This document shows positions 1 through 6,435 of a stretch of 6,532 bases of DNA, in pieces; within the stretch, counting starts at the first letter, position 1; each line of letters starts with the position of its first letter. The stretch lies in the NCBI GenBank assembly GCA_021852225.1, contig JAJZOA010000341.1, positions 1-6,532 on the forward strand, given 5' to 3'. The notes beneath the pieces are model-generated. The model had not been told where the DNA came from, made no database searches, and was given only the letters and a program-made list of their open reading frames with translations. The DNA comes from Planctomycetota bacterium (lineage in GTDB: Bacteria > Planctomycetota > Phycisphaerae > WQYP01). The translations under genes were made by a program, and so were the position numbers.

Positions 1-2
1 TT

Positions 3-1742
3 ATTAAACTTGGTGCGCCTTACGCGAAGGGTACCTTCACGATTACTGCAACCCCCGCAGGTGGCAGCAACGTGTATATTCATAGCGCCGAGCTTGATGG
101 TCACCAGCTTAATAAGCCATGGATTGCTTCCTCTGCCGTGGTGGCGGGGGGAATTCTGCATGAAACGCTGGGTAAAAGCCCAAATAAGCAGTGGGCGTCT
201 GCGCCGGAGGATGTGCCGCCGTCAATGTCCACGGACACGCCGGCGAATCTTTTGGCCATCAACCATGGTGGTGCGGCATGGCCGCAGAAGAACCTGCTTC
301 TTAACAGCAACCCTGCGGCGTTTAACGTGGGGGTTCCGAACATAAGCATGGTCAAACTTAAAAGCTGCGGGTGTATTCACAACCGTTTAGTCCTCACGGG
401 CGCCAACTCCGACGAACAGACGCGTGCCTGGTTTCAACAGCGCGTGACGGTGGGCGGCCCCTGGACGCTCAAGTTCAAGTATCACCTGCTTAAGGCTGAC
501 AAGGGCGGATTTTACGTCGCGGTACAGAACAACCGTTTTACACAGCATATGCCGTTCCGGGGCCAGTCGGCCGCCGCCAAAGGATTCACCGATGACAATG
601 GCCGAGCGCCGCAGAATAGCTTTGGACTGGGCATAGACAATAACGGCAAGTCGGTGCTGCAGGTAGCCTATTCGCGGGGCAAAACCTACGGGCTAAGACG
701 CAAGAATATTGGCTCAACCGGCGCGGTGGACTTTTCCGCTGTGGGCGGCCCCATTGATGTCGTGGTGCGTTATGATGGCGCCAAAACGATCCGATTTGAG
801 GCTAAGCGTGGAGCCAGTCGGTTTCATGCCAGCTATACGCTTCCCCATCAGCTTTCGCATATTCTTTCAAGCATGGATGGCTACATCGGCTTTACGGCAT
901 CCAACGGCAACAGCACCGGAGTGCAGCAGGTTGGCGATATACGGTTCTATGCACAGCGTCTGGAGCCGATTAGCGCCCGTGGGTATGACGCGGATCTGGT
1001 GGTGAAAAATACTATCCCGACGGTGGCTGGCACCGCATTGGATCGCAAGTATTTCGGCCATACCTTTGATGGCGGATCGGTCTTTTATCAAGCGGGTTTG
1101 GCGGGAGCACCAGTCGGCAGCGGGCTACCGGTGAATGGTCGCATCGCCAGCTTTGGCACGGTGTTTCAGCTTCAGCCATTTGGCACCAATAATTCAGTGT
1201 TTCTTAAGGGGGGAGGGCCAAAGAATGGGCATCTTGTGTTAACGCCAGCCGCCCGGTTCACTTCCATGGCGATTTTGGCGTCCTCCGCCTATGGCAACGG
1301 CATTGGCAACGTAACCCTGCGATTCCGCAATCAGGATGGAAAATCGTTGACCGTGACCACAGATTACGCCGCACCGGATTGGTACAACATTCAATCCCGC
1401 GGCACCACGCCGGATGGCAATGGTTATGGCGCGGCGATTCGCGGCATCGGTAAGCTCATCGTGAGCAACAGCCACTTCTCTATCAACGCCCCCACCAGCG
1501 GCACCCCAGCCTGGTATGTAACCTACCTGAATATGGCAAACCTTGCCGGCCACGTGAATGGGGCACCTGCGGTGACCCGTGGACTTAACCTGACGGGTGA
1601 TACGCTCGAATCACTGACGTTTAACGGATCGGCAAATAAAACGGGCAACACCGCGATTTTTGCCATCAGCGGCGTAAAAGTTGGAGCGCCACAGCCCAGG
1701 ATACAGCAGTTTGGCGGCAGGCCCGAACTCGCCGGTCATTGA
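3..1742 (+). CDS. GH92 alpha-mannosidase, C-terminal part, fused to an L-type lectin-like domain and a C-terminal beta-sandwich (5' partial)
   Basis: The reading frame is open from the left edge to a TGA, giving 579 residues; the true start and the catalytic body lie outside. The first ~75 residues match the end of GH92 exo-alpha-mannosidases: 'GTFTITA', 'NVYIHSAELDG', a GG turn, then 'GKSPNKQWASAPEDVPPSM', close to the family's usual closing motif. From about nt 354 to 965 the protein reads as a legume-type lectin fold: 'AWFQQRVTV', 'FYVAVQNN', 'NSFGLGIDNNGKS', 'IDVVVRYDG' and 'YIGFTASNGNST', with D/N residues of the kind that bind metal in that family. From about nt 1008 to 1685 follows another beta-rich domain ('NNSVFLKG', 'MAILASSAYGNG', 'APDWYN') that I cannot name. 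The tail is proline-rich with no anchor. GH92 enzymes are calcium-dependent exo-acting alpha-mannosidases, normally exported. GH92 identity is well supported; lectin assignment is by pattern, and its ligand is unknown. Confidence 0.88.
   Translation: MKLGAPYAKGTFTITATPAGGSNVYIHSAELDGHQLNKPWIASSAVVAGGILHETLGKSPNKQWASAPEDVPPSMSTDTPANLLAINHGGAAWPQKNLLLNSNPAAFNVGVPNISMVKLKSCGCIHNRLVLTGANSDEQTRAWFQQRVTVGGPWTLKFKYHLLKADKGGFYVAVQNNRFTQHMPFRGQSAAAKGFTDDNGRAPQNSFGLGIDNNGKSVLQVAYSRGKTYGLRRKNIGSTGAVDFSAVGGPIDVVVRYDGAKTIRFEAKRGASRFHASYTLPHQLSHILSSMDGYIGFTASNGNSTGVQQVGDIRFYAQRLEPISARGYDADLVVKNTIPTVAGTALDRKYFGHTFDGGSVFYQAGLAGAPVGSGLPVNGRIASFGTVFQLQPFGTNNSVFLKGGGPKNGHLVLTPAARFTSMAILASSAYGNGIGNVTLRFRNQDGKSLTVTTDYAAPDWYNIQSRGTTPDGNGYGAAIRGIGKLIVSNSHFSINAPTSGTPAWYVTYLNMANLAGHVNGAPAVTRGLNLTGDTLESLTFNGSANKTGNTAIFAISGVKVGAPQPRIQQFGGRPELAGH
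354..965 (+). other. L-type (legume) lectin-like domain within the GH92 protein
   Basis: This roughly 200-residue segment has the strand order and landmark strings of bacterial legume-lectin-like domains: an opening 'AWFQQRV' strand, a 'GGFYVAVQNN' strand, 'NSFGLGIDNN' where the metal-binding Asp/Asn usually sit, the 'IDVVVRYDG' hinge strand, and a closing 'YIGFTASNGNSTGVQQVGDI' strand. In this fold the family binds sugars or serves as a concanavalin-like scaffold. Boundaries are approximate, and sugar binding is inferred. Confidence 0.65.
1008..1685 (+). other. Unnamed C-terminal beta-sandwich module of the GH92 protein
   Basis: About 225 residues after the lectin-like domain form a second beta-rich module. 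It contains a 'GLPVNGRIAS' turn, an 'NNSVFLKGGG' strand, 'FTSMAILASSAYGNG', an 'NVTLRFRNQDGKSL' strand and 'APDWYNI', then 'NLTGDTLESLTFNGSANK' near the end. The pattern recalls small beta-sandwich modules appended to secreted bacterial glycosidases, but I recognise no named family. A carbohydrate-binding or cell-surface role is only a guess from its position. Confidence 0.45.
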
Positions 1743-2026
1743 TCGCGATAAGTGCCGAAGGTGCGGCTCGCCGTGCACGCCAAGTCGCTGGGTTGCAAAC
1801 TCAACCTTGCCGTGGCTGGCGTAGCCTGCCTGATTATTACCGTTAACCAAAGCTGATCGTGTCCGTCTTACGAACTGCGACTTAGGCCTGGCCTGCAAAA
1901 TTGAGAATCTATTGTCGTCACCAGCATCTGGAGCATGATGATAACTTTGGAAGCAGATGTAAAGGATACGGCGTCCGTGAGGTATGATTCGGCGTTGAAA
2001 GGCCACCCGTATATCGAATCCGCCAA
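1743..2026 (+). other. Non-coding stretch between the GH92 gene and the small ORF
   Basis: I find no credible gene, RNA gene or T-tailed terminator after the GH92 stop. An 8-bp palindrome (ATCGCGAT, 1742-1749) overlaps the stop codon, and a TATGAT hexamer at 1983-1988 resembles a -10 box but has no matching -35. With the next ORF, the gap before the GH5 gene is 449 bp, long enough to hold a separate promoter for GH5 that I cannot place. Confidence 0.5.
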
Positions 2027-2146
2027 ATGGGTAAAATTGCGCTTAGGCTACTGGTTTTTGCGCCCATTATTCTTGCGGTTTGCCTGCTGACGGGTATATT
2101 CGTGTCGATCCAAAGGGCATACGCAACTCAAACGGTGCGATGGTAA
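2027..2146 (+). CDS. Possible 39-residue signal-peptide-like or single-pass membrane peptide
   Basis: An ATG at 2027 opens 39 codons ending in TAA. The product has a basic start (MGKIALR), a long hydrophobic run from about residue 8 to 28 (LVFAPIILAVCLLTGIF), then 'QRAYA' followed by six residues. 'AYA' fits the -3/-1 rule for signal peptidase I, so it looks like a signal peptide with almost no mature protein. It lies 45 bp before the GH5 start. Against it: no Shine-Dalgarno at normal distance (nearest purine run, GAAAGG at 1997-2002, is 24 nt away) and very short length. It may be a membrane microprotein, the broken 5' end of a lost secreted protein, or chance. Confidence 0.3.
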   Translation: MGKIALRLLVFAPIILAVCLLTGIFVSIQRAYATQTVRW

Positions 2147-2180
2147 TCTGCGGACTCCGGTCCATTCGGCCAGAAAAGAC

Positions 2181-2186
2181 GAAGGA
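2181..2186 (+). promoter_or_regulatory. Ribosome binding site of the GH5 gene
   Basis: GAAGGA sits 5 nt before the ATG at 2192 and supports that start, which is also followed by a proper signal peptide. Confidence 0.7.
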
Positions 2187-2191
2187 AAATC

Positions 2192-3253
2192 ATGCGAATC
2201 CACATCGGTATTGCAGGCCTTACGGCGGTTGCATGTCTGACATTTTTTGGGGTTGGGCATAGGGCGCAGGGAGCCTCTGGAATTGCGGCACCCACACACG
2301 CCCTGGCGTGCCCCTATCCGATCGGCTTCATGCGGCTGCATACGGCCGGGCATCGCCTGCTGAATGCCGCCAACCACACCGTTGTACTTCATGGTGTTGA
2401 CCTGCCGAGCATGGAATGGAGCAATGGCGGCGACCACATTCGCCGGTCGTTACTGGTGGCGATTAAACAATGGCACATCCAGATCGTGCGCATACCGACC
2501 GCCGACGCAAGATGGTTCGGCCAAATGCCGGGCCAGAAGCATGGCGGCCGGGACTATCGGAAAATACTTGATGAATTGATTGCCACGGCCGCGAGAAACC
2601 ACGTTTATGTGGTGTTTGATCTGCACTGGACGGACATGGGGGGCCATCCGTCGCGGCTGGGGCAGCACCGCATGCCGGGTCCTGGCGCGGTGCGATTCTG
2701 GCGATCGGTCGCCAGGCGATACAGCCATTTTCCCAACGTGCTGTATGACGTCTACAATGAGCCGCATGGCGTTCCATGGCCGCTTTGGCTTGACGGCGGC
2801 CCCTGCGCCGGAGAAACCAAAACAAGTGTGATCACTTATCGTGCTGCGGGCATGCAGTTGTTATACGACACCATTCGTCGCGCCGGCGCAAAGAACATTG
2901 TCATCATCGGAGGGCTGGGCTGGGCTTATGACGACTTCGGCATTCCCCATGGTTTCGCCGTGAAAGGATTTAATATTGTCTATGATTGCCATGTGTATCC
3001 GTGGAAACATAAATGGCGACACAACTTTGAACAGGCCGCCAAGTCCGTTCCCATGATTATCGACGAATTCGGCGGCAATGCGTCCAATGTGCGGTTTGGA
3101 GAGCGCCTTGTGGCTTTCGCGGCACGTCATGACATCAGTTGGTGCGCCTGGTGTTTCCATCCAAAGGCAAGCCCGATGTTGATCAAAAATTGGAATTATC
3201 AGCCCACCGCATTCGGACGAATGATCAAGGCGGCTATTGGTACTGAAAAATAA
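2192..3253 (+). CDS. Secreted glycoside hydrolase family 5 enzyme (endo-mannanase/glucanase or beta-mannosidase type)
   Basis: The 353-residue product starts with a Sec signal peptide: a short basic start, hydrophobic residues ~5-21 and a likely cut after AQG (residue 27). The rest is a single GH5 TIM barrel with no extra module. All the classical active-site residues are present: R100 (RIP), H145 (DLHW), N189-E190 (YNEP; acid/base), H267 and Y269 (CHVY), E292 (DEFGG; nucleophile) and W320. The family hydrolyses beta-linked glucans, mannans and related glycans with retention. Subfamily cannot be fixed by eye; the mannosidase neighbours on both sides make a mannose-containing substrate more likely than cellulose. 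GH5_18 beta-mannosidases act on the N-glycan core, so that option should be kept open. The start has a good RBS. The next gene begins 71 bp downstream on the same strand, suggesting co-transcription. Confidence 0.9.
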   Translation: MRIHIGIAGLTAVACLTFFGVGHRAQGASGIAAPTHALACPYPIGFMRLHTAGHRLLNAANHTVVLHGVDLPSMEWSNGGDHIRRSLLVAIKQWHIQIVRIPTADARWFGQMPGQKHGGRDYRKILDELIATAARNHVYVVFDLHWTDMGGHPSRLGQHRMPGPGAVRFWRSVARRYSHFPNVLYDVYNEPHGVPWPLWLDGGPCAGETKTSVITYRAAGMQLLYDTIRRAGAKNIVIIGGLGWAYDDFGIPHGFAVKGFNIVYDCHVYPWKHKWRHNFEQAAKSVPMIIDEFGGNASNVRFGERLVAFAARHDISWCAWCFHPKASPMLIKNWNYQPTAFGRMIKAAIGTEK

Positions 3254-3260
3254 TTTTGTC

Positions 3261-3303
3261 GCGGGTATCTGCGGCATCCGTCAAATCCGCAGTTTATACC
3301 CGC
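3261..3303 (+). repeat. Intercistronic hairpin between the GH5 and GH2 genes
   Basis: GCGGGTAT-CTGCGG (3261-3274) pairs perfectly with CCGCAG (3287-3292) and ATACCCGC (3296-3303). This gives 14 base pairs with a 3-nt TTT bulge and a 12-nt loop. It begins 8 nt after the GH5 stop and ends 9 nt before the GH2 ribosome binding site, which stays unpaired. Only TTT follows the stem, so a full Rho-independent terminator is doubtful; partial attenuation, mRNA processing or 3'-end protection of the GH5 message are alternatives. Confidence 0.7.
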
Positions 3304-3312
3304 TTTCATGCA

Positions 3313-3317
3313 AAGGA
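3313..3317 (+). promoter_or_regulatory. Ribosome binding site that fixes the GH2 start
   Basis: AAGGA lies 7 nt before the ATG at 3325. It selects this ATG over the in-frame TTG at 3256, whose extra 23 codons would lie mostly in the intercistronic hairpin and would put non-signal residues before the twin-arginine signal. Confidence 0.75.
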
Positions 3318-3324
3318 TGTCTTA

Positions 3325-5883
3325 ATGGAATTCAACAAAACCACCCCCACCGCTGGACCTGTTCTCAGCCGTCGCCAGATTTTACAGGTTGCCGCCGCGG
3401 CCAGTACCTGTGTGGCAATCACAGGTTGTCAATCAACTACCACACACGACGCCCCGGCTGTTGCTTTCAGCCAAACGCCGGAATGCCTGTCGCTGGCGGG
3501 TGCCGGGTGGACACTCCAGCAGGAAGGCGAAACCCAAACTATACCGGCCGAGGTACCGGGAAGCACCTATACAGACCTTTTGCGCGCCGGAAAAATCCCG
3601 GATCCGTTTTACCGCCAGAACAATGGCCGCGTTCAATGGGTTGCCGACAAAAACTGGATTTATGCCCGGACGTTTGAAGTTTCAGTCGACCTGCTTAAAC
3701 GTCCCCATGTGCATCTCCAGTGCGATGGACTTGACACACTGGCGACGATCTGGGTCAACGGCCATCAGTTGGGCACCACGGATAATATGTTCCGCACCTG
3801 GACATTCGACGTCAAGCGTCACCTGCGCCCCGGCGCCAATACTCTGCATATTCGTTTTGCCAGCTTAACACCCACTGTCAAAACATTATCAGCTGCGTAT
3901 AAGGCAAAATACAATATTGACTTAAGCGATGCCCGATGCTGGATTCGCAAGGGTCCCTATATGTGGGGCTGGGACTGGTGCCGCGGCCTTTTAACGCAGG
4001 GCATCTGGAAAAATATAGAGATTCAAGCCTTTGATTCCCGCATAACGGACGTTGGTATCCTGCAGTCCCACAATACCGATGGCACAGTGGCCCTGGCTGT
4101 ACATACTCTGGCTGAGGGGGCACCAGACGGCACCCGTGTGCGCGCCGTTGTTTCCATGGCGGGCGTGCCGGTAACCGAAAGTACGGGAACACTGGCAGCG
4201 GGCGAATCTCGAATTGACGTGAGGGTGAGTCAGCCGCAACTCTGGTGGCCCAACGGCATGGGCGCCCACCCACTTTATTCAGTAAAGGTGGAATTGATCG
4301 GCCCCAACGGCATTCTAGACTCGCGCAGCCGCCGCATTGGCCTGCGAAAAGTGGAAGTTCTGCCGCCGAAAGATGGCACCGCCATGCACGTGAAAGTCAA
4401 CGGCGTTCCGGTATTCGTAAAAGGCGCCGACTGGATTCCCGCCGACAATCTGCCCACGCGCGTCACACCGGATCTTCTGCGATGGTATATGCGCACCGCC
4501 GCAGACTGCCATTTCAATTTTATCCGGCTCTGGGGCGGCGGTTATTATGAAGAGGATGAACTGTTCGATTTATGCGACGAACTTGGCCTGATGCTGCAAT
4601 TTGAATTTAAATTTGCCAACAATGTATATCCCGTTCATGACGACCAATGGATGAACAATCTTCAGACCGAGCTTGACCAGCAGGTTCGCCGCTGCCGCAA
4701 CCATCCCTCCATTGTCATCTGGAGCGGCAACAACGAAATTCAGGATTTCAAAGGATATTACCATCTTTTTGGCGAAGTCATCGGCGGAACGGTCCGACGT
4801 CTGCTGCCCGGCGCGTTTTATGAAGTCGGCAGCGGAGCCACCGGCAGTGGAGACATTCACACGTGGAATGTTTGGCATGGCAACGCCCCGTTTGAACAAT
4901 ACCGGACCGTTCAGGGATTTGTGACCGAATTCGGCATGCAGTCATTTCCCGCGCCCAAAACCGTGGACACCTACACGGATGCTGCTGATCGTGATTCAAT
5001 CCATTCGCCGGTCATGCGCTACCACGAAATGGATGGCACCGGTCACGGCATTGGCATCATCATGCACTATACCAATCTGTATTTTGGAAAAACGCCTGAC
5101 GATTTTGAAAGCGCGCTTCGACTGACCCAGATCAACCAGGCCTACGGCATCCGTTACGGCGTGGAACACTGGCGACGTGACATGCCGCGGTCGATGGCGG
5201 CCACCATCTGGCAATATAACGATTGCTGGCCCGGCCCCACCTGGTCGATGATCGACTACGACCGCCGCTGGAAGACGATTCAGTACCAGTCGCGGCATTT
5301 CTTTGCGCCTGTGCTGGTCAGCGGCATTCCGGATCCTGCCACGGGAAAGGCTGAATTGTTTGTTACCAGTGATCGCCAGACGGACGCGTCCGGTGAACTG
5401 TACTGGCGAGTCACCGATTTGGCCGGCAAGGAGCTTTTAAATGGCTCCCGAATGATCACGATTCCGGCCCGCACCAGCCGCATGGCCCACGCATTGGACC
5501 TTTCCAACCTGGTCAAGACTCATGGAGCGGCCAATCTGCTGATCTGGCCGACGGTGCTGGTGCAGGGCCACAGGGTGGCGGAAAATACACTTTTCTTTAC
5601 GCGCCCCGTGGAACTTAAGCTGAACAAACCATCGCTTGTATCCACCATTCGCGGAAGTGGCCGGCATTACCATTTGCGAGTTGCCACCGACGTCCCGGCC
5701 CTCTGGTTCTGGGCGGAATTGCGCAACGCCGGTGCCATGTATTCGGATAATTATATTCATTTGTATCCGGGCCGTACCAGCACGATTCATATCACACTGG
5801 AAAAGCCGCTGCCGCCGGAAGAACTGAACCGGCAGTTGGTATTGCGCAGCATCTACGATATTGCGCCGGCGATGCGCGCCTGA
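3325..5883 (+). CDS. GH2 beta-mannosidase, Tat-type lipoprotein
   Basis: The 852-residue length is normal for GH2 beta-mannosidases, which release beta-mannose from non-reducing ends. Residues 15-17 are SRR, followed by a hydrophobic stretch and the lipobox AITGC (C35), so the enzyme is probably exported folded by Tat and lipid-anchored. The residue after Cys is Gln, not Asp, which fits the outer membrane in a Gram-negative cell. Order: sugar-binding jelly roll (~55-235), Ig-like domain (~240-340), TIM barrel (~345-665), C-terminal Ig-like part (~675-852). E471 in WSGNNE is the acid/base and E535 in TEFGMQSFP the nucleophile. Other family marks are RLWGGGYYEEDE, GDIHTWNVWHG and WQYNDCWPGPTWS. 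Odd points: the usual GWDWGP reads GWDWCR (215-220), and the usual VWQDFMFAC reads LQFEFKFAN (424-432), so substrate preference may differ. The gene follows GH5 by 71 bp. Identity is firm; exact substrate is not. Confidence 0.93.
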   Translation: MEFNKTTPTAGPVLSRRQILQVAAAASTCVAITGCQSTTTHDAPAVAFSQTPECLSLAGAGWTLQQEGETQTIPAEVPGSTYTDLLRAGKIPDPFYRQNNGRVQWVADKNWIYARTFEVSVDLLKRPHVHLQCDGLDTLATIWVNGHQLGTTDNMFRTWTFDVKRHLRPGANTLHIRFASLTPTVKTLSAAYKAKYNIDLSDARCWIRKGPYMWGWDWCRGLLTQGIWKNIEIQAFDSRITDVGILQSHNTDGTVALAVHTLAEGAPDGTRVRAVVSMAGVPVTESTGTLAAGESRIDVRVSQPQLWWPNGMGAHPLYSVKVELIGPNGILDSRSRRIGLRKVEVLPPKDGTAMHVKVNGVPVFVKGADWIPADNLPTRVTPDLLRWYMRTAADCHFNFIRLWGGGYYEEDELFDLCDELGLMLQFEFKFANNVYPVHDDQWMNNLQTELDQQVRRCRNHPSIVIWSGNNEIQDFKGYYHLFGEVIGGTVRRLLPGAFYEVGSGATGSGDIHTWNVWHGNAPFEQYRTVQGFVTEFGMQSFPAPKTVDTYTDAADRDSIHSPVMRYHEMDGTGHGIGIIMHYTNLYFGKTPDDFESALRLTQINQAYGIRYGVEHWRRDMPRSMAATIWQYNDCWPGPTWSMIDYDRRWKTIQYQSRHFFAPVLVSGIPDPATGKAELFVTSDRQTDASGELYWRVTDLAGKELLNGSRMITIPARTSRMAHALDLSNLVKTHGAANLLIWPTVLVQGHRVAENTLFFTRPVELKLNKPSLVSTIRGSGRHYHLRVATDVPALWFWAELRNAGAMYSDNYIHLYPGRTSTIHITLEKPLPPEELNRQLVLRSIYDIAPAMRA
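3367..3429 (+). other. Twin-arginine lipoprotein signal of the GH2 enzyme
   Basis: The stretch encodes SRRQILQ, then an alanine-rich hydrophobic segment ending at AITGC, covering residues 15-35. SRRQILQ fits the twin-arginine pattern (S/T-R-R-x-hydrophobic-L) and AITGC fits the lipobox with the modified Cys at position 35. Tat dependence is inferred from the motif; the lipid anchor is the better supported part. Confidence 0.7.
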
Positions 5884-6306
5884 AAACAGTCCGCCGCCTG
5901 ACCCAAAAAATTGAATCACGGCCCCGTTCCCAGTCCGCCGCAATAGAATGCTGCGGCGAAACGCGTCCGCGATTCGGCCATTTCGGTAAATCCGGATTCG
6001 GAACGCTGACCGGGCATTGTCCGATCCGTCTGGGAAATTGGCCGATCCACGTGTAGAGTCGAACTGTGGCGGGGTGGCTCAGGCCAGGCATAACGGTATG
6101 CCGTCCTGTTCGGTTGCCGGCGTCTTAAAATCTTAGCCAGGCTCCGTTTCCACAGCCCGCGAATCAAACAGGACAGGCGGATTCGCCGCATCGGACGATC
6201 GGAAAAGGTGAATCACGCTTTCGTCCATGGTGAGCCGCGGGTCTTGGTCGCCAACTCCAGCAAGCCCATTTCATGGTGTGGATATTCCACGCGTAAAAGT
6301 AGTATT
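5884..6306 (+). other. Non-coding stretch downstream of the GH2 gene
   Basis: Neither strand has an ORF with a ribosome binding site or a recognisable product. Small structures are present: the 7-bp hairpin at 5936-5958, a 6-bp hairpin GGCATA-ACGG-TATGCC (6087-6102) and an 8-bp inverted pair GTCCTGTT/AACAGGAC (6103-6110 and 6167-6174). None is convincing as a functional site alone. Confidence 0.5.
5936..5958 (+). terminator. Weak candidate 3'-end hairpin after the GH2 gene
   Basis: CGCCGCA (5936-5942) pairs with TGCGGCG (5952-5958) around a 9-nt loop, 52 nt after the GH2 stop. The position suits an operon end, but AAACGCG rather than a T-run follows. It is at best a 3'-stabilising stem or a chance hairpin. 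Confidence 0.25.
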
Positions 6307-6334
6307 TTGACATATACTCATATTTCTATACACT
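6307..6334 (+). promoter_or_regulatory. Sigma70-like promoter
   Basis: A perfect TTGACA (6307-6312) is followed after 16 bp by TACACT (6329-6334), a 4/6 match to TATAAT, inside the most AT-rich stretch of the window. Transcription would start near 6341 and give a leader of about 95 nt before the ATG at 6436. Not proven, but it is the best promoter sequence I can find here. Confidence 0.5.
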
Positions 6335-6361
6335 TTGGCGATTTGCTCACATGGCAATGAA

Positions 6362-6373
6362 TAATGCGCATTA
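6362..6373. repeat. 12-bp perfect palindrome downstream of the promoter
   Basis: TAATGCGCATTA reads the same on both strands and lies about 20-30 bp after the predicted transcription start, a usual place for a dimeric repressor site. With only one copy seen, an operator role is speculative. Confidence 0.3.
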
Positions 6374-6420
6374 AACAACAACTGATCTTCACCACGACCG
6401 CACAAACACTCAACGCCAGT

Positions 6421-6428
6421 GAAGGAGG
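6421..6428 (+). promoter_or_regulatory. Near-consensus Shine-Dalgarno before ATG 6436
   Basis: GAAGGAGG is 7 nt before the ATG at 6436, the best ribosome binding site in the window. It is the main reason for proposing a gene start there. Confidence 0.5.
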
Positions 6429-6435
6429 CCTTTCG

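Noticed and set aside
1983..1988. TATGAT as -10 box of a GH5 promoter
   Set aside because: Good hexamer, but no acceptable -35 at 15-19 bp upstream.
1611..2006. 131-codon minus-strand ORF across the GH92 3' end
   Set aside because: Half of it is antisense to the GH92 protein, the product is not recognisable, and no minus-strand ribosome binding site is seen.
2225..2236. Lipobox-like TAVAC in the GH5 signal peptide
   Set aside because: The -3 position is Ala, the signal would be only 14 residues, and hydrophobic residues continue after the Cys; a signal peptidase I cut near residue 27 fits better.
2080..2262. 60-codon + strand ORF overlapping the start of the GH5 gene
   Set aside because: No ribosome binding site, no recognisable product, and it overlaps the GH5 signal peptide and the end of the mini-ORF in another frame.
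3256..3324. N-terminal extension of the GH2 protein from a TTG codon
   Set aside because: It would translate the intercistronic hairpin, has no ribosome binding site, and would push the twin-arginine lipoprotein signal inward; the ATG at 3325 has AAGGA at 7 nt.
5437..5943. 168-codon minus-strand ORF at the GH2 3' end
   Set aside because: Nearly all of it is antisense to the well-supported GH2 C-terminal domain; the composition looks like a reverse-frame shadow.
6103..6174. 8-bp inverted pair GTCCTGTT/AACAGGAC as terminal inverted repeats of a small element
   Set aside because: The arms are short, 56 nt apart, do not extend, and there is no target-site duplication; chance is a fair explanation.
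5916..6191. 91-codon minus-strand ORF, very arginine-rich at its start
   Set aside because: No ribosome binding site and no match I know; the Arg-rich start is typical of a false frame in GC-rich DNA. A transposase remnant was considered, but no motif supports it.
6133..6228. 31-residue minus-strand ORF with a protein-like acidic sequence (MDESVIHLFR...)
   Set aside because: Too short, no ribosome binding site, no longer open frame around it; possibly a relic but not supportable.
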